A stretch of DNA of 64,000 nucleotides from Isoetes taiwanensis (lineage: Eukaryota > Streptophyta > Lycopodiopsida > Isoetales > Isoetaceae): assembly GCA_021234155.1 (NCBI GenBank), contig JAJEKV010000060.1, forward strand, positions 62,001 to 126,000, in the 5' to 3' direction. This document shows positions 44,731 through 57,264 of this stretch, in pieces. Position numbers and translations under genes: made by a program. The notes under the pieces are model-generated. The model searched no databases, had not been told where the DNA came from, and saw only the letters and a list, made by a program, of their open reading frames with translations. The stretch's first letter is position 1, and every line of letters starts with the position of its first letter.

Positions 44731-47400
44731 ATGGCTCGAGAGAAAAGAGTTGCAGAGCCTCCCTCTCCTGCTCGCAGGTTTCCTCCTCCGATGACTTTCA
44801 CACCTCCTCAACTGACTCCAGGAAGTGGCCACGAAACTTCTGCCTCCGATATTCAAAGCCCCAACCCAGTTCAATTTACTCCACCGCGACCACCTCGGCT
44901 TCCACCACCAATTCGATTTACTCCACCACACCCTGCTCCTGAACGTCCTTTGCCCCCACCAATTCGATTTACTCCACTACAAGCTACAGAGCTCAGATTC
45001 CCTCCTCCAGTTCATTTTAGTACGTCTCCCATAGTCCACCGTAGACTGCCTCCCCGGAGGCAAATCATGCCAAGTCCATCCATTTCGTTAATTGGTACTA
45101 CAACAAGTGGGAGCAGTCAGCGCCACGCAATTCCTGTGTTCTACGACACTTCAGGAGCTGGTCAACTACGTCACCAACCTCGATTACTTTTTCCCAGAGA
45201 GAGGGAAAGCACACCTCCCCCCAGGACTTGCCCACTCCAAACCTCTCAGCATCTACTAGTACACCATCTGTTGCTCCCGTATCAGACGAAGAAACACCTC
45301 ATGTTGATCTCTCAGACGAGGACCTACCAAAGCCACAAGACTCTATGTTCGAATTTAAAGCTCCTACAAGTAAAAACCTTAAGCGAAACTTACACAAGAA
45401 AGCATGTACATCCCAAGAAGAAAGAAACTTATGGACGAGGCTCACTTGAGGGCAACACATACAAAGCACTGTTGTTCTCAACGTTGTTTGCTTAAGATTG
45501 GACTAAAGGAATTGAGGTTGATTCGTGATAGTTACAGTTCAATGACTCTGCTAGACCAAAGGGGCTACTTAGCCTTCAATATTAGGCCAGATTATGGTGA
45601 AAGGTTTACTTACACAGCTGGTGGCCACACCGTCTGTCAAATAGCCTTTAAATTGATTCATGCTTTAGGCAGCAGACGACTTGATCGTCTGAAGAAAAGG
45701 CTTGACAAGAATCCAGGCATTAATGACTACTGCCATTCAGGAAGTATATCCAGAATTCATGCCCTTCAATGTGTTTCCTGGATGGAAGGTTTCTTTAAGG
45801 AGTCATGCGAGGAACTCCCTAACAGCCCTATGTACCACTTGAGTGACAACTTCACGAAACTTGAAGTCTACAATAATTATAAGGATATGTGTGTTGAGGC
45901 TGGAGAACGCCATGTACGCTACTCTTACTTCACTGTGCTGTGGAAAAAAGAGTTTTCTCGCGTGTCCATTCCTAGAAAGCACCGGATGTCTGTTTGTGCT
46001 ACATGCTTTGAATTAAAAGCTCAGACACAAAATGCAAGGACACTTCACACTAAAAGTAAGCTTCCACAACGTGTTCTTGCCCAGTTCTACTTAATAGTAG
46101 TTTCTTTCCTGAACATATTTTCATTTCAGATGCATTGAAAGAGAAACTGAACAAGCACAGAGAACAACAATCTTTGGAAAGGAGAAAATTGACAAAACAT
46201 AGGAAGAAAGTACTGGAACAACCACTCAACTACATATCGGTTGTTATTGATGGAATGGACCAGAAGAAGACCACTCTACCACATTTTATCAATGTGCCTA
46301 AGGATGCTCCTGAAGAAGATTTCATACACCTACATGTTGTTGGTGCTATGGTATTTAATGGGAAACTATCTTGCAAGGCATTTTTGAACTATCCAAACAT
46401 TCATGCTGATCCAAATCTCACTATCACAATATTGAATAAGCTTCTTTCCAATCTAGAACATATACCACCAGTTCTATATCTTCAGCTAGACAACACGACA
46501 AGAGAAAATAAGAATTAATTTGCTTACTGTGCCATGCTAGTTGAGAAACAAATCTTCAGAAGGTGAAGATTGGTTTCTTGCTAGTTGGTCATACACACGA
46601 TCAAATTGATCAGATGTTCAGTAGGTTTTCTAAACATCTTGCTCGAAAAAAAGCTCTCAGCCTGCCAGCAATGATTGAGGTTATCCAAGATTCCTACAAT
46701 CCTCGTCCAGAAATCGAGCTACTGGAAGAAACAGATGATTTCAAGGAATGGATTTTTCGGAGAGATCAATTGGGTCGCTGTGCAATTGAGCCCTTGAGAA
46801 ATATTACATTTCAGCATCAGATCAAATTCTCACTTGTAGATGGCAAGGCCATCTTACAAGGAAAGAAATATGCCACATCCTTGCGTATGTGGACGCCCAT
46901 TTGGTATTCAATTCATTCGCACCATCCCCGATACTACTTCTATGCTCTCTGCAGAGCAAATGCCTCTAAAAAGCTTGAAAGAAATCACAAAGAGTAAAAA
47001 GGAAGGAAGAGCATTTGACTCAAACAAATCATTGGATTATATTAAGACAAGTATTCAGTCATGCTCTAACCACTTTGGGGAGGCAGATGCTTTATAGTGG
47101 CCTCATTTTTTTTCTCGGCAACGTGACATGTTACAAGCTTCATTACAAGGTCGAAGACCAGTTGCATTCAACTGGCCATCTAGGCAAACTCTCCCTGTGC
47201 AAGTTGAGAATCAAGAGGAACATGTAGAGATAATGGCTAGCTCAGATGAAGATGACAGAGTCATGTACACTGGCCCCAGACGCACGGCACAACAAGTTGC
47301 TCGAATATCTGGTTCAGTCTCAGAGATTCAGAAAGGAATGCTCATAGCTGTCGGTGATAATGATGAATCACGGGAAGCCATTACGGCTAGCTAAAAAGTC
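44731..47400 (+). pseudogene. RNase-H-fold (DDE-like) transposase-type protein, DUF7869-like, frame-damaged
   Basis: The N-terminus from ATG 44731 is Pro-rich with four repeats of a PPxxFTPP unit (residues about 20-95). Single-base shifts at about 45215 (C6 run) and 45425 lead through an acidic stretch into the conserved body (45404-46055). That body has a Cys pair (HCCSQRC), a KFT/YTAGG region and a second zinc-binding-like CATCFELK. An intron at 46056-46129 (GTAAGC...TTTCAG) is in phase. The next exon has VVIDGMDQKK, then the YLQLDNTTRENKN motif. After an in-frame TAA (46516-46518) and a shift near 46550 come LLVGHTHDQIDQMFSRF and a C-terminal domain. The Asp-bearing IDGMDQ, LDNTTRENKN and GHTHDQID motifs match a eukaryotic family whose core I interpret as a DDE-type nuclease; transposase activity is inferred. 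At least two more frame breaks occur after 46870. Confidence 0.65.
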
Positions 47401-47851
47401 TTGGAGGTAACAAGAGAGGATGGAATTCCCACTCAATTAAAAGTGCAATCGGATGAGAACAATGTCGCCAATGCTTTTCGATTGGGAGTTATACTTTAGA
47501 GATGGTAAAAACAGAGTGGGAAAGAGAGCAAAGTCCAAAGCAAAACTTCTTTGCCATAGATCTAGTGAAGTAAAGGTTCTTGCATATGACTTTGTTCGAT
47601 CACGCTAATAAGTTACGATGGTCACTCAAACTTTAATAAGGTCGGCATGTGGATTAGACAAACAACCTAGAAAGGTGGCCAAAAAAGATGATGACGAAGA
47701 CTCACTTATAGACAGTGAGGAAGAAGATCGTTCGAGTACATCCAGTTTTGAGAGTGAAGCTGAGGATGAAGGCTCAAGTGATCAGGGATTAAATGAGTCT
47801 GAGGATGACATGCATCCTGATATTGCTGCAAAGTGTAAGTTTGTCCGATGA
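47401..47851 (+). pseudogene. Acidic C-terminal continuation of the transposase-like gene
   Basis: The open part 47618-47851 is rich in Asp, Glu and Ser (KKDDDEDSLIDSEEEDRSS). It follows the preceding gene with only stops and shifts between, so it is probably its tail rather than a separate gene. Confidence 0.4.
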
Positions 47852-47961
47852 CTCGAACATGTAAAGAACAGAAAGTGCAGGTGATGAGGGTTTGGCAAAA
47901 TGTCCTATATTTTTGACAATTTTGTTCATAATTTTGTAAAATTTTCACAACTTTGAATATA

Positions 47962-48562
47962 TCACTTCTTTGTCACTCTATGATCATGCGGCGGTCTATG
48001 CGAGGATGCTTGAGCATGAGCTGCCGGGAGTGCCAATTGAACCAGCTCCTTCTGAGGGTAGGGGACAGATGCTTTGGGAGAGGCCGCCTCGACGATCCAC
48101 GTGGGCTGCAACCACCTTCCCCGCAATAACCGGTTCGATGATCTAATGCTCGGGAGTTGAAACGATGGTCCGCCAAGTGCCGGACCCCACCATTCGCCCG
48201 CTGCCGTCCCACAATAATACCGCCCTTCCTCAAGACCAAGAAAGCCGTACCTTAATGAGCACCAACAACAGATGTTTGGTCCGCTAGACCGCCACCCTAG
48301 GGCCTTCCTTCGAGAAAGGTCCGGAGTAAGCCCGCACGCTCTCACGTGAAATATTACCCGGAACAATGGGTGAGATACTTTGCGCACAGATGACCCAATG
48401 GGAAGTCGGGCACCGCATCTCCTTGACGTGCCTAGCAATCGGTCCCACCGGAAGGGGATGTCATAATGGCCCCGCAACGCCGCTAATCCGGAAGGCGCAG
48501 ATTTGGATGGTATGCGGCAGAGCTTCAAGTGGGCGGGCCCCAATGGTGCCGGTTCTGGCTCA
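47962..48562 (+). mobile_element. LINE fragment, left part of an apparently split copy
   Basis: GC-richer DNA whose plus strand reads as a broken coding sequence (DHAAVYARMLEHELPGVPIE near 47985). A long minus-strand frame over the same DNA (48567-47962) is probably spurious. A plus-strand LINE RT begins at 63431, across the 15-kb insertion. The assignment of both to one LINE is tentative. Confidence 0.35.
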
Positions 48563-49383
48563 ACCATAGTTACACCTAAAAACCGTTTTTTTTGCCGTTT
48601 TCTTATTTTTTGGCCTTAGCCGTTTTCAAAATGGAAAACGTGCATCTAAAAAACGTCATGCTGAAAACGCCTACGTGGCATTTTTTGGGGCCGTTTTTTG
48701 CAAGACGAATTTTTTTGGGGCAAAAGCGGCTCTGTTTTTTCTTGGGAAGGCAAAGAGCGGACAGTAGAACGCGGCCGTTTCCAATCGATGCCCATTCATC
48801 CAAGGCAAGACCGTCGAGTTGCAGTTCAACCTCGATTCATGGCAGCCATATCCATCCCAAAAACATCAGGTATTTTTGCATTTTCATTAAGTTATATGAT
48901 TATGAGTGAAGCAGCAGTTCAGTTCGGTTCAAGCAATTCAATCTATCTATCATTCATATGAACATATCATCGTCAAAATTTTCATTTGTTGATTGTTCAA
49001 TGTTTAAGGATAAGAGAAATAATTTAGTCTCTAAGGATAAGACATCAGAAGCTTTAAGACAGATGCGTAAGGATAAGGACTTCCCAGGTATATTTGTCTA
49101 AGTCGAATGTTCTTCGACATTATAAAAGAGGCAGTTCCTTGATCGAAACCAGCATGCGTAATAGATAAATTGCCATCTATTAATCAGAGAATGTAGATTG
49201 CATCATTATGTCTAAATGTGTCCTTCAGGTGTGAGCTTTCAGGAGTTGGAATAAAGATATGAATGTAGAAGAGTAAACCAGACCAATTCGAGATGCTGGT
49301 GAATTTTTTCTGCAGTTAGAAGTTTGTAGGATCCATAAACTAAACTGCTTTATACTTCAAAGGATGCATTAGGGCGGATTTGG

Positions 49384-49975
49384 GGTCTGAAAATGGCCTC
49401 CTATCAGCCATTCCACGTCATATTTCCGCTCCCTTTTTCCCATGCCACCTAGGATACCAAACTCTCATAATTACAGATTTGCTTGGAATATTCTTCCGGA
49501 ATAAGGGGGATTGCACATTCATGGCGCCATATGTATTTAATTCTGTTGGTTGTCAGACGGACTGATGCAACACGTGGCGCTTCTAAAATGCCACTTGCAT
49601 TATAGCATACCGGCAACTCATGACGGTGTCTCTTGGTAAGCGTGCGGCGTCCGCCTTCTACATTTCAAAAGTTGAATGTAGGTTGAAGCTTTGTATCGAT
49701 CGACTTTCATTTCGAGAAGGCCGCGCCGCTGCTTTAACCGATCTTCACTTCATCCTAATATTGGGCTTCCGCCCCTACAATTCCAAATTTGAATTTGCTT
49801 AATGTATAAAAGCATGGATTGTAGGAGAATGGACTTTTCGATTTCCATATGCACGCTGCAAATTTCAAAAACGGTTAGTACGGACGTTCGACTCACACGG
49901 TTTAATTGTGTTGGGGCATAAAAATACCACACCTTGATTTCGCACCGCGGCGATCTACACAAGATGGAAGTTGCT
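49384..49975. repeat. Long direct repeat, copy A (adjacent to left TIR)
   Basis: About 590 bases repeated with small indels at 51356-51956. Shared landmarks are GGCCTCCTATCA, ATGGCGCCATATGTATTTAA, CACGTGGCGCTTCTAAAA, and AGCATGGATTGTAGGAGAAT. Copy A starts inside the terminal inverted repeat, so copy B is a second, truncated terminus. Confidence 0.8.
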
Positions 49976-50160
49976 TGTTGTCAAATTAAACTTAAACACA
50001 AGTGAGGGTCGGCACTTACGTGGTTTTCTCGAGGAGGGTTTGAGTGTTTTTTTTTAAATCCCAATTATCGACATAGTGTGACGAGCATCTTGGTATTAAA
50101 TAGTATGTTAAATTCAATTATATCGGTGTTCATGTTCGGTTAAACTCAAATCATATAGGT

Positions 50161-50268
50161 TTAGGAATAAGGTTAAAAAAGGAAGATATTGGCTATTTAG
50201 GAATAAGGTTAAAAAAGGAAGATATTGGATATTTAGGTATAAGGTTAAAAAAGGAAGATATTAGATAT
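50161..50268. repeat. Three tandem copies of a 36-bp unit
   Basis: The unit TTAGGAATAAGGTTAAAAAA followed by GGAAGATATTGG(C/A)TAT occurs three times head to tail with three to four differences. The surrounding 49976-51350 shows no gene. Confidence 0.88.
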
Positions 50269-51355
50269 GGCTCAAATTTCGAGATATGCACATAATGGCA
50301 TGTAATGATGGTTGATAGGACCGAATACTTAATCATTCCTACGATTTTCACGCCTAATCCAAAGCCTATATCTATTCCAGCCTAGATTGGCCCATTCTCC
50401 CCCAATCTCCGCCAATCTTTGCTAGATCCTCCGCCCAATTTCTCTAGTCCATCGCCATGAAGAGATCAGCTACGGAAGAGCTGGGAGGTGTCCTCCAAGA
50501 GGCTTCTATTACGGCTGGAAGAGGTGTTCCCTCCCAGATTCCCTCCCACGCCCACCGGTTCTTGCTTCCAGCCAATGCCTTCGATTCCTCCCGATTCCTT
50601 TGACGAGGAATCGAGAATGAGGAATCAGAGGAAATTTTGAGCAGGAGTTCATCAGTGTGTTCTTGAAGGTCGGATAGGAGATTCTTCAGAAAATGAGTAT
50701 TCACCGACGGAGAAGAAGCCGAAGATGATGAAGAAGATGAAGAAGTTGAAGACTAACTGGCCGACTTCGAGGAGCTCATGGCGTTAGTTCATGGTACATG
50801 CATGTTTTCTTTCTTTTCTTAAGCATTCAACTAACGGTTATTTCTTTTTTTTTTTGCATGATGATGAAGTGTGATGAATGAAATTTGTTAGGCAGAGCAC
50901 CTCTTATTTTTTTCCTTGTTCTTAGTCGAGCTTGCCTCCAGATTTTTCTTACCATATGACCGCAAGCCCTAGGGCTTTTTGTTGTGAATAGTTGAAGCCT
51001 CCGGCATTTAAATTTACAAAATGATGTAAAGCCATACTACCATAAAAATTTTGAATGTAAAAAGTTTTTGCTTCTAATTCCATTTGAATACCTAACTTTT
51101 TTTTTTATCACACATGTGTTATCACTCTTAAGTACATAAGTCATCATCCTTTTCAAAGAGCATATTATTTTTTCAAGGATCACACCAAGCTTAATAGTAC
51201 ATATGCAACAAAAATGGAACACACTAAATTCGAGATCGGTGATCCACTTTCTTATTTGTTGTCAAATTAAAACTAAACACAAGTCCTTCGGCCAATAGTC
51301 TCCCATTTGCATATAAAATATCTATCATTCCAAGTTATATTATGTTTTATGAACT

Positions 51356-51956
51356 AAAATGGCCTCCTATCACCCATTCCACGCCATATTTCCGCCCCTT
51401 TTTCCCGGCCGATTTGCTTGGAATATTCTCCTAATAAGGGGAATCGATATCTATGGCGCCATATGTATTTAATTCTCTTGTTGTCGACAGATTGACGCAA
51501 CACGTGGCGCTTCTAAAAGCCACTTGCATTATAGCATACGGCAACTCATGCGGTGTCTCTTGGTTTGTCGATACCAATCATGCGATCACCGATTCTTGTC
51601 TTGCCCTATTTTCATTTAGAGTCCATTCCGCCTTCTACATTTCAAAATTTGAATGTGTAGGTTGAAGCTTTGTATTAGACTTTCGCTTCGAGGCGGCCGC
51701 GATTGCGCCTTTAAAAGTTCGTGAAACGGATCTTTACTTCATCCCAATACAAGCTTCCCGCCCCTACAATTCGAATTTTGAATTTGCTTTTGTATAAAAG
51801 CATGGATTGTAGGAGAATGGACTTTTCCATATGCACGCTGTAAATTTCAAAAAACGAGGTTAGTAATGGACCGAGTCTCAAACGGTTTAATTGTGGGGCA
51901 TACAAATTGTACACATTCATTTCGCACCGGCGATCCACGCTGTATGGAAGCTCCAA
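51356..51956. repeat. Long direct repeat, copy B
   Basis: Partner of 49384-49975; it keeps ...AAAATGGCCTCC but lacks the outer 20 bases of the terminal inverted repeat. Confidence 0.8.
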
Positions 51957-52383
51957 ATGATGTGTGGATAAGGATCCAACCGACTCGTGAATATGCTCCA
52001 GTCTTCAATCGCAAAAAAGAGGTCTAAAAAAATAAGAACTTAGACTCGACATGTTGCGCCTTGCGTGCTCAAAAAGTATCGATATCCGGGCGGATGGCGG
52101 TTTATATCCATTGATCCGTTGAGTGGCGTGAAACCGCCATTTCGGGACGTTTCAAGTTTAGTCCGATTTTGTGGTGACGGTAACTCCGCCTCTTGGGATA
52201 TTGTGAGAGATTGAGAGAGGATGAAGGCATTCGAATCAATACAGTTCCTTTGAGATGAGCCGCCTCGATTGTCACAAGAGAATTATAACTTAAACCAAGC
52301 AGCCTTCTTTTTTTCTCTCGCTTCATTACTCCAATCGTGATGAAGGAAAGGAATGACGGCTTGGGGAGGGAAACTTCTTTGAG

Positions 52384-54610
52384 ATAATGGTGGAGAAGTC
52401 CAAATTGGTGATAGGGCAGCTGCAAGAAAAGATCCAAGAGCTCGAAAGAGCAAACTTTGGGCTTCAATGTAGGTTAAAGAATTTGAAGAAAACACCCCTT
52501 GGCTTGGCGAGAAAGGAAGAAGCATTATCGAATCGATAGAGGAACTGAAGTTTGGATCAGGTGCATTCAGACGTTGGGGTCACGCCACAAGGTCCGCTTT
52601 ACAACACTAGCAAAGGCCGCTTAAGATCTGGGGAAACTAGAAGCAATCTTGGTTACGTGAGTGAAGAACCTAGCGACCTAACAGGGGAGATAGTGGACAT
52701 GATTTGTCAGCCCTACAACTCTCCCTCTCAAGAAGATGGTATTGGAAATGGTACTAGGGGAGATCTACAAGAAGTTAGAAGTTTATTGTGATGTACAGAT
52801 CGTTTTGTGATGATGTAGGCATCAAGAGGGTTTGGTTACCGTTTCTATTCAAGCCATTCCACCTAAGCGCTGAAAAGAATGGGCACAAAAAGTATTCGCC
52901 CACGCCCACAAATTGTCGAGAATACAAGGGTTACTAGGACAAAGATGGTGTATGCCATATTAGGAGAGATGCACCACGCTGAATGTGTCGGTCCCGCCAT
53001 AGCCATAAAAGATAAGAATGGCAAGGATTGTTGTGATATAGTTGGAATGAATGAACGCAATAATTTTGGGTTGACCTGGTTACTCTCTTACAATTCCTTG
53101 TCAAATATTATGACTTAACAAATTGTAGAAACTAATGGTGAGATTGAAGTTTGCATAAAATTGGATGAAATGGAACCCACCAAGTTTGAGAAGTATGAGA
53201 GGGTATCCGTTGTCATCATGAATAGAGCAATTGAGAATGCAATTGCACATGCTAAATCAAAGAGCAACAAGAATAACAAAAAAGATGTAGAGGTGACTCG
53301 ACGAGGAGAAGAAGCGCAAGGAAAATGGTTCTCATGTCAATCAAGATGACACCGGTGGTTAGGTCTCTTTAAAGTTCGAGAAAAGAAACCCACGAGGTTT
53401 TGAAATGGGTGTTCAATCAAACCGACATCCCGAAGTCTAATATCTAGATTCGAGGGAGGGGAAAAATTGCAAGTAGATCACTATGGATCTTACAAAGTAA
53501 TTTTTCACTTGGCGCCCGATTTAAAACCGAGAAAGCAATGTACAACATAAGTGGAGGAGGACAAGGAACATGCAAAAGTTGTCCAGACCGCAATCATGCA
53601 AGGAAGTCAAGTCACGGGAAGATCAGAAATTTGTTTCAACCTTGTCCCTTAACCAAGCAAATGCTCCTAATAGAGGAGAAGAAGATCCCAAGTTCCATGG
53701 CATTTTCCCCATTCCATTAGAGAGGGTTCATATCTCAGACTTTGCACGCTTTGTGAGAATCATCGACAAGATGATATTTTTGAGCCGCAGATTCTGCGGT
53801 GGAACATTTCGCACAAGAAGAGAAGAGAGGAAGGAATTCAGAGTTGAACATGTTCTATCGAAGGTGTTTGCATGGTGGCAATGTAAGATTAGAGCTCGAT
53901 GAGAAACGGGCGGGGAAGAACAAGTGTGCCTCGTGAAGGTGTCAATTGGAGGGATGAAAGCTCGACGCTTCATAAAGAATCATAGAGAGGCTCGAACGGA
54001 AACCGATGGGAGAAAAGGTCTATGAATTTGGAAAATTGCTGGGTTGATGCGAGCAGACCGCATTGATGGCGCTTAGATTCGGCATTGAGAAAAAAAAAGC
54101 ATGGGATGCATTGTCGAATTGTTCCCATACATTCGAGAGAATGGACCTCACAAGAGAAGATGCGTAAAATGTTCGTGCAAAGCTTAATAACAAATTTATT
54201 AAAGCTTTCATAGACGCATGGGAGAGAGTGAAGTCACGACTACTTGCACATCTTTTGGGCTCATACACCTTGGTTTTTAGGAAGTATGGAAGCCTAGCAA
54301 AGGTGGAGTGCACAAGGCATGGAGAAGTCGATAAACAAGCTAAAATAGCCTTTCATCGTAACACTCAAAGAGGGGGTGGAAATGTGGGAACCAACCCTCT
54401 AAGACGGATGATGAGTGGTTTTATAGAAGGGCGATGGCTAAACACGACAAGAAGGTCGCTTTTAAGGAGCAACCCGTAAGTCGTGAAACACCATTGGCAT
54501 AATAATGTCAAGAGAAAACGGAAAGTTGCTTGGCAAAATTTAGGCCCCACTAGCATCGCAATGCATTGGAGATCTAAGAGACAAAGAATCGGTAAAGTAT
54601 ACTTGTAATG
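52384..54610 (+). pseudogene. Unrecognised, frame-damaged plus-strand gene(s) of the 13.5-kb element
   Basis: Successive coding-like pieces. About 52395-52540 is a coiled-coil start (VIGQLQEKIQELERANFGLQ). 52552-52791 follows. 52879-53349 is one frame with a single TAA at 53116-53118 (phrases ECVGPAIAIKDKNGKDCCDI and AIENAIAHAKSKSNKNN). 53570-53902 contains the phrase DPKFHGIFPIPLERVHISDF. About 54090-54480 ends the series. They could be one gene of more than 600 residues. I recognise no domain. Its size and position opposite the minus-strand cluster make it the best candidate for the element's own mobility gene, which is a guess. Confidence 0.4.
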
Positions 54611-55113
54611 TGTAGCATGTTCACACGACGCCGGGTACTTGCCTCCAACCTTGTTTGCACAACCGTAGCTTCAAGGTCGCGGTGATCTTATTTGTATCAT
54701 ACGGCTACAACAAGTTGGAGTTCGCTATTGCTTGCATTTATGTGGCTTCGTGGGCCGCGGTGAAGCTTTACAAGATAATAATAAAAAAGGGTTACTTTTG
54801 ATTAAAGTTGTGAAAGATGTTACATTGAAAAACAAAATACAACGACTCATTGTTGCTCCAAAGGCGCGAGCTCTTCTTCATTTTCTTCATCATCATCATC
54901 AGCTCGGCCCCTCGTCTTCGCTCTTCATCTCTTCCCTCAAGCGAGCAATCACCCTATCCAAACGTTCCTCCAATCTGTCCACCATCTCTTTGTACATGTC
55001 CCGCCTCCCGTCCCAATAGCACAACGTGTTCTTCTCTCACTTTGAATTAGCATCCTCGCGTTCGCCATAACCACCTCGGCAAGTTGTTGGGGCATGTCAT
55101 CCCGTCCAACCTT
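54611..55113. other. Spacer with no supported gene
   Basis: Contains one copy of the CACACGACGCC motif (54624-54634), plus downstream sequence of the minus-strand gene family. Confidence 0.35.
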
Positions 55114-55318
55114 CTATTCAACCACCGATTTGCCTCCGGCTAAGCATGAGAAGGTTGAATTCATTCTCTTCTTCTTTCGCTGAATTGTAACGGCGTTTTC
55201 CTTTAGAAGATCATCTTGCTCCTTCAACCTCTTCATTAGAACACCCAACACTATGTCGAAGGGGAGTTCTATCCTCTTTGCGTTTTCCATTATCAGCGGT
55301 TGAGGATGTGGAGGCCAT
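55114..55318 (-). pseudogene. MAS-family small protein, copy 1
   Basis: The minus strand starts MASTSSTADNGKRK at 55318. After a one-base shift it continues LPFDIVLGVLMKRLKEQDDL and a Lys-rich end to a stop at 55114. A short protein of about 65-70 residues with a Ser-rich start and a charged amphipathic (coiled-coil-like) helix. No known family. TATA-like sequence lies near 55400. Confidence 0.4.
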
Positions 55319-55990
55319 AGATGACAAAATGGGAGGGACGTTAAGATTATAGAAGTGAGGAGCAAAGACTCTAACCGGCGGAAGGAGCACATGCAAGGAC
55401 CTCAATTTATACATATTAGCTTGAACATATTAAACACACTCACGCCGCCGCGACGCGTCGAGGGGATTCGCCGGTTGTCCGCTAGAACACATTAATGGTA
55501 CCGTCTCACTGGAACACATTAATAACTATTCTAACTACATCAGATATCACACCACGCTGAAATCGACACGAAGCTTTAAAACCCTATGAAGGGTTTTCGC
55601 CGCGGTGATCCGCCTTGTCATTCTCTACCACGGATATTGAAAATTAAAAATAGGAAACGTAATATTCTGGGTGACATTTGTCAAAAACTTTTCCCATTGA
55701 AAAATAAAACCAATTACAAACATTAAAAACGGGCCCCTCTAGGAGGAGCCCGATGCCTATGATCGCCGGGCAAGCTCTTCCCCGAGGGCGTTGATAATTT
55801 TTTCTGCTCCTCCAACATGATTGTTCGCCCGCAACCATGTTCTCATATTCCGCAACCTTATCTTCCCGCCATCGAAGTTGGGCTCGGGCAGCCTCTCCCG
55901 CTTCGGACGGCCCTAAGCTCTCTTGGAGGTTATATCTCGTGGCGCGCATTCGCGGTCTAAGGCAGCCCGCTGATTGTCGCAAGACTAAAA

Positions 55991-56172
55991 TCACCTCCCC
56001 TCAGAAGGCGGCCTTTTTCCTCCGGCCGCAACCAGCTTGGCGACGTCTTCATCATTCTTTTTTTCTTTTAGAAGGCGGATCCGTTCCTCCGCGCCAGCGA
56101 ATGTTCTCGAATTTCCTTGACCAAAACTAGAGACAAGATCTCGGTAGGGATGGAACCGGAGTCGGAGGCCAT
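55991..56172 (-). pseudogene. MAS-family small protein, copy 2
   Basis: Starts MASDSGSIPTEILSLVLVKE at 56172. A frameshift leads into EERIRLLKEKKNDEDVAKLV. A TATA box (TATATAAAG, 56264-56272) lies about 92 bases upstream. Same layout as copies 1, 3 and 4: Ser-rich start, hydrophobic I..V.VK motif, charged helix. Confidence 0.4.
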
Positions 56173-56639
56173 TGAAAGTGATGGGAGAACAGGAGTGATG
56201 GTCGAGGGGCGGATGTGGTAGAACGTAAGATGGCGGATAGGAGAAGACAAAGGCCTCCCGACGCTTTATATAGAAACTAGAGATACGTTGGAATCTACGG
56301 CTGCGACTACCGATAAAGTTGTGTAATAATCCCACGAGCTTAAAATTATAGCATTCAATTAGGCAACGGTAGCCTATGTTCGTGATCATGGGATCCGCCA
56401 TATCCCAGCCGCATCGTATGCGCCGCATAAAAACAATGATGTTATTGTGGCAAATAAGATGCCACGCCCTTGGCATGACGTTGTCATCCACAAGCCACGA
56501 TGTGAATAGACGTTGTCATCCACATGCAAATTCCGCGATTTACCCGCAAGTTATATCACATAATCTAGCTAGATATTTGTGTTACATACACTTTTCCATT
56601 AATAAATTATGAATTTATACATACAACGAGGTGTATCGT

Positions 56640-57264
56640 TGTGGAGATAATGACGCCAAATCCATTGATTGCTACCTAATTGCAAGAATGGCATTTCAAG
56701 GCCGTGGTGATCTTTTAATAAAACAAAACAAGAGAACGATAGAAGCAAGAAATAGAGCAAATTTTTCTTTGAAAAAAAAAATATATATACAATGGCTACG
56801 GATCTTCATGATCCTCAGAGTCGGGTCAAAAGTCGCGTTCTCATCCTCCGCCGTTTCAAGCTTCTTCTCCATATCTTCTAGCCATGAATGTTGTGTGCGT
56901 TAAAATCGCTTCGACCCCCACGGCTATTGGCCTCTCGGGCACGGGTTAATGTTGCTGCGAGCTCAAGGTCTCGGCCATGCAGCCCTCTAGTGAATTTAAC
57001 TTCGTCCAATCGCCTCCATCTTCTGGGCGACGACTAGACGGTTGTTTCGTCGCGGAACCTCCTTGAATCTCTTCATCACCACGCAAGGGTGATGTCCGCT
57101 GGCAGTTCTGGGCGGGTCGCTGTCGGAGGAGGATGAAGATGCCATCGGAGGAGAAGGCGGAAGGCGGAAGGCGGAAGGGAAGGGGGAGAAGATGAGCGTA
57201 AGAAGGCGGAAGGCTATGAAGAGGATCGGAGGCTCAAGGCAAGATAGAAAGTCTTCTATTTATA
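56640..57264 (-). pseudogene. MAS-family small protein, copy 3, within a ~650-bp tandem duplication
   Basis: The start MASSSSSDS is at 57145, with a TATA box at 57256-57264. The body is frame-broken but keeps VMKRFKE and a downstream EDMEKKLETAEDEN phrase near 56860. The whole block is repeated at about 57508-58167, including 3' phrases such as CCATTGATTGCTACCTAATT. A (GGCGGAA)n run lies at about 57153-57175. Confidence 0.45.

Noticed and set aside
47962-48567. 201-residue minus-strand open frame
   Set aside because: GC-rich shadow of a broken plus-strand LINE-like sequence; no domain and atypical composition.
52102-54556. Minus-strand frames opposite the damaged plus-strand gene
   Set aside because: The plus strand carries the longer coherent phrases; the minus frames look like antisense shadows.
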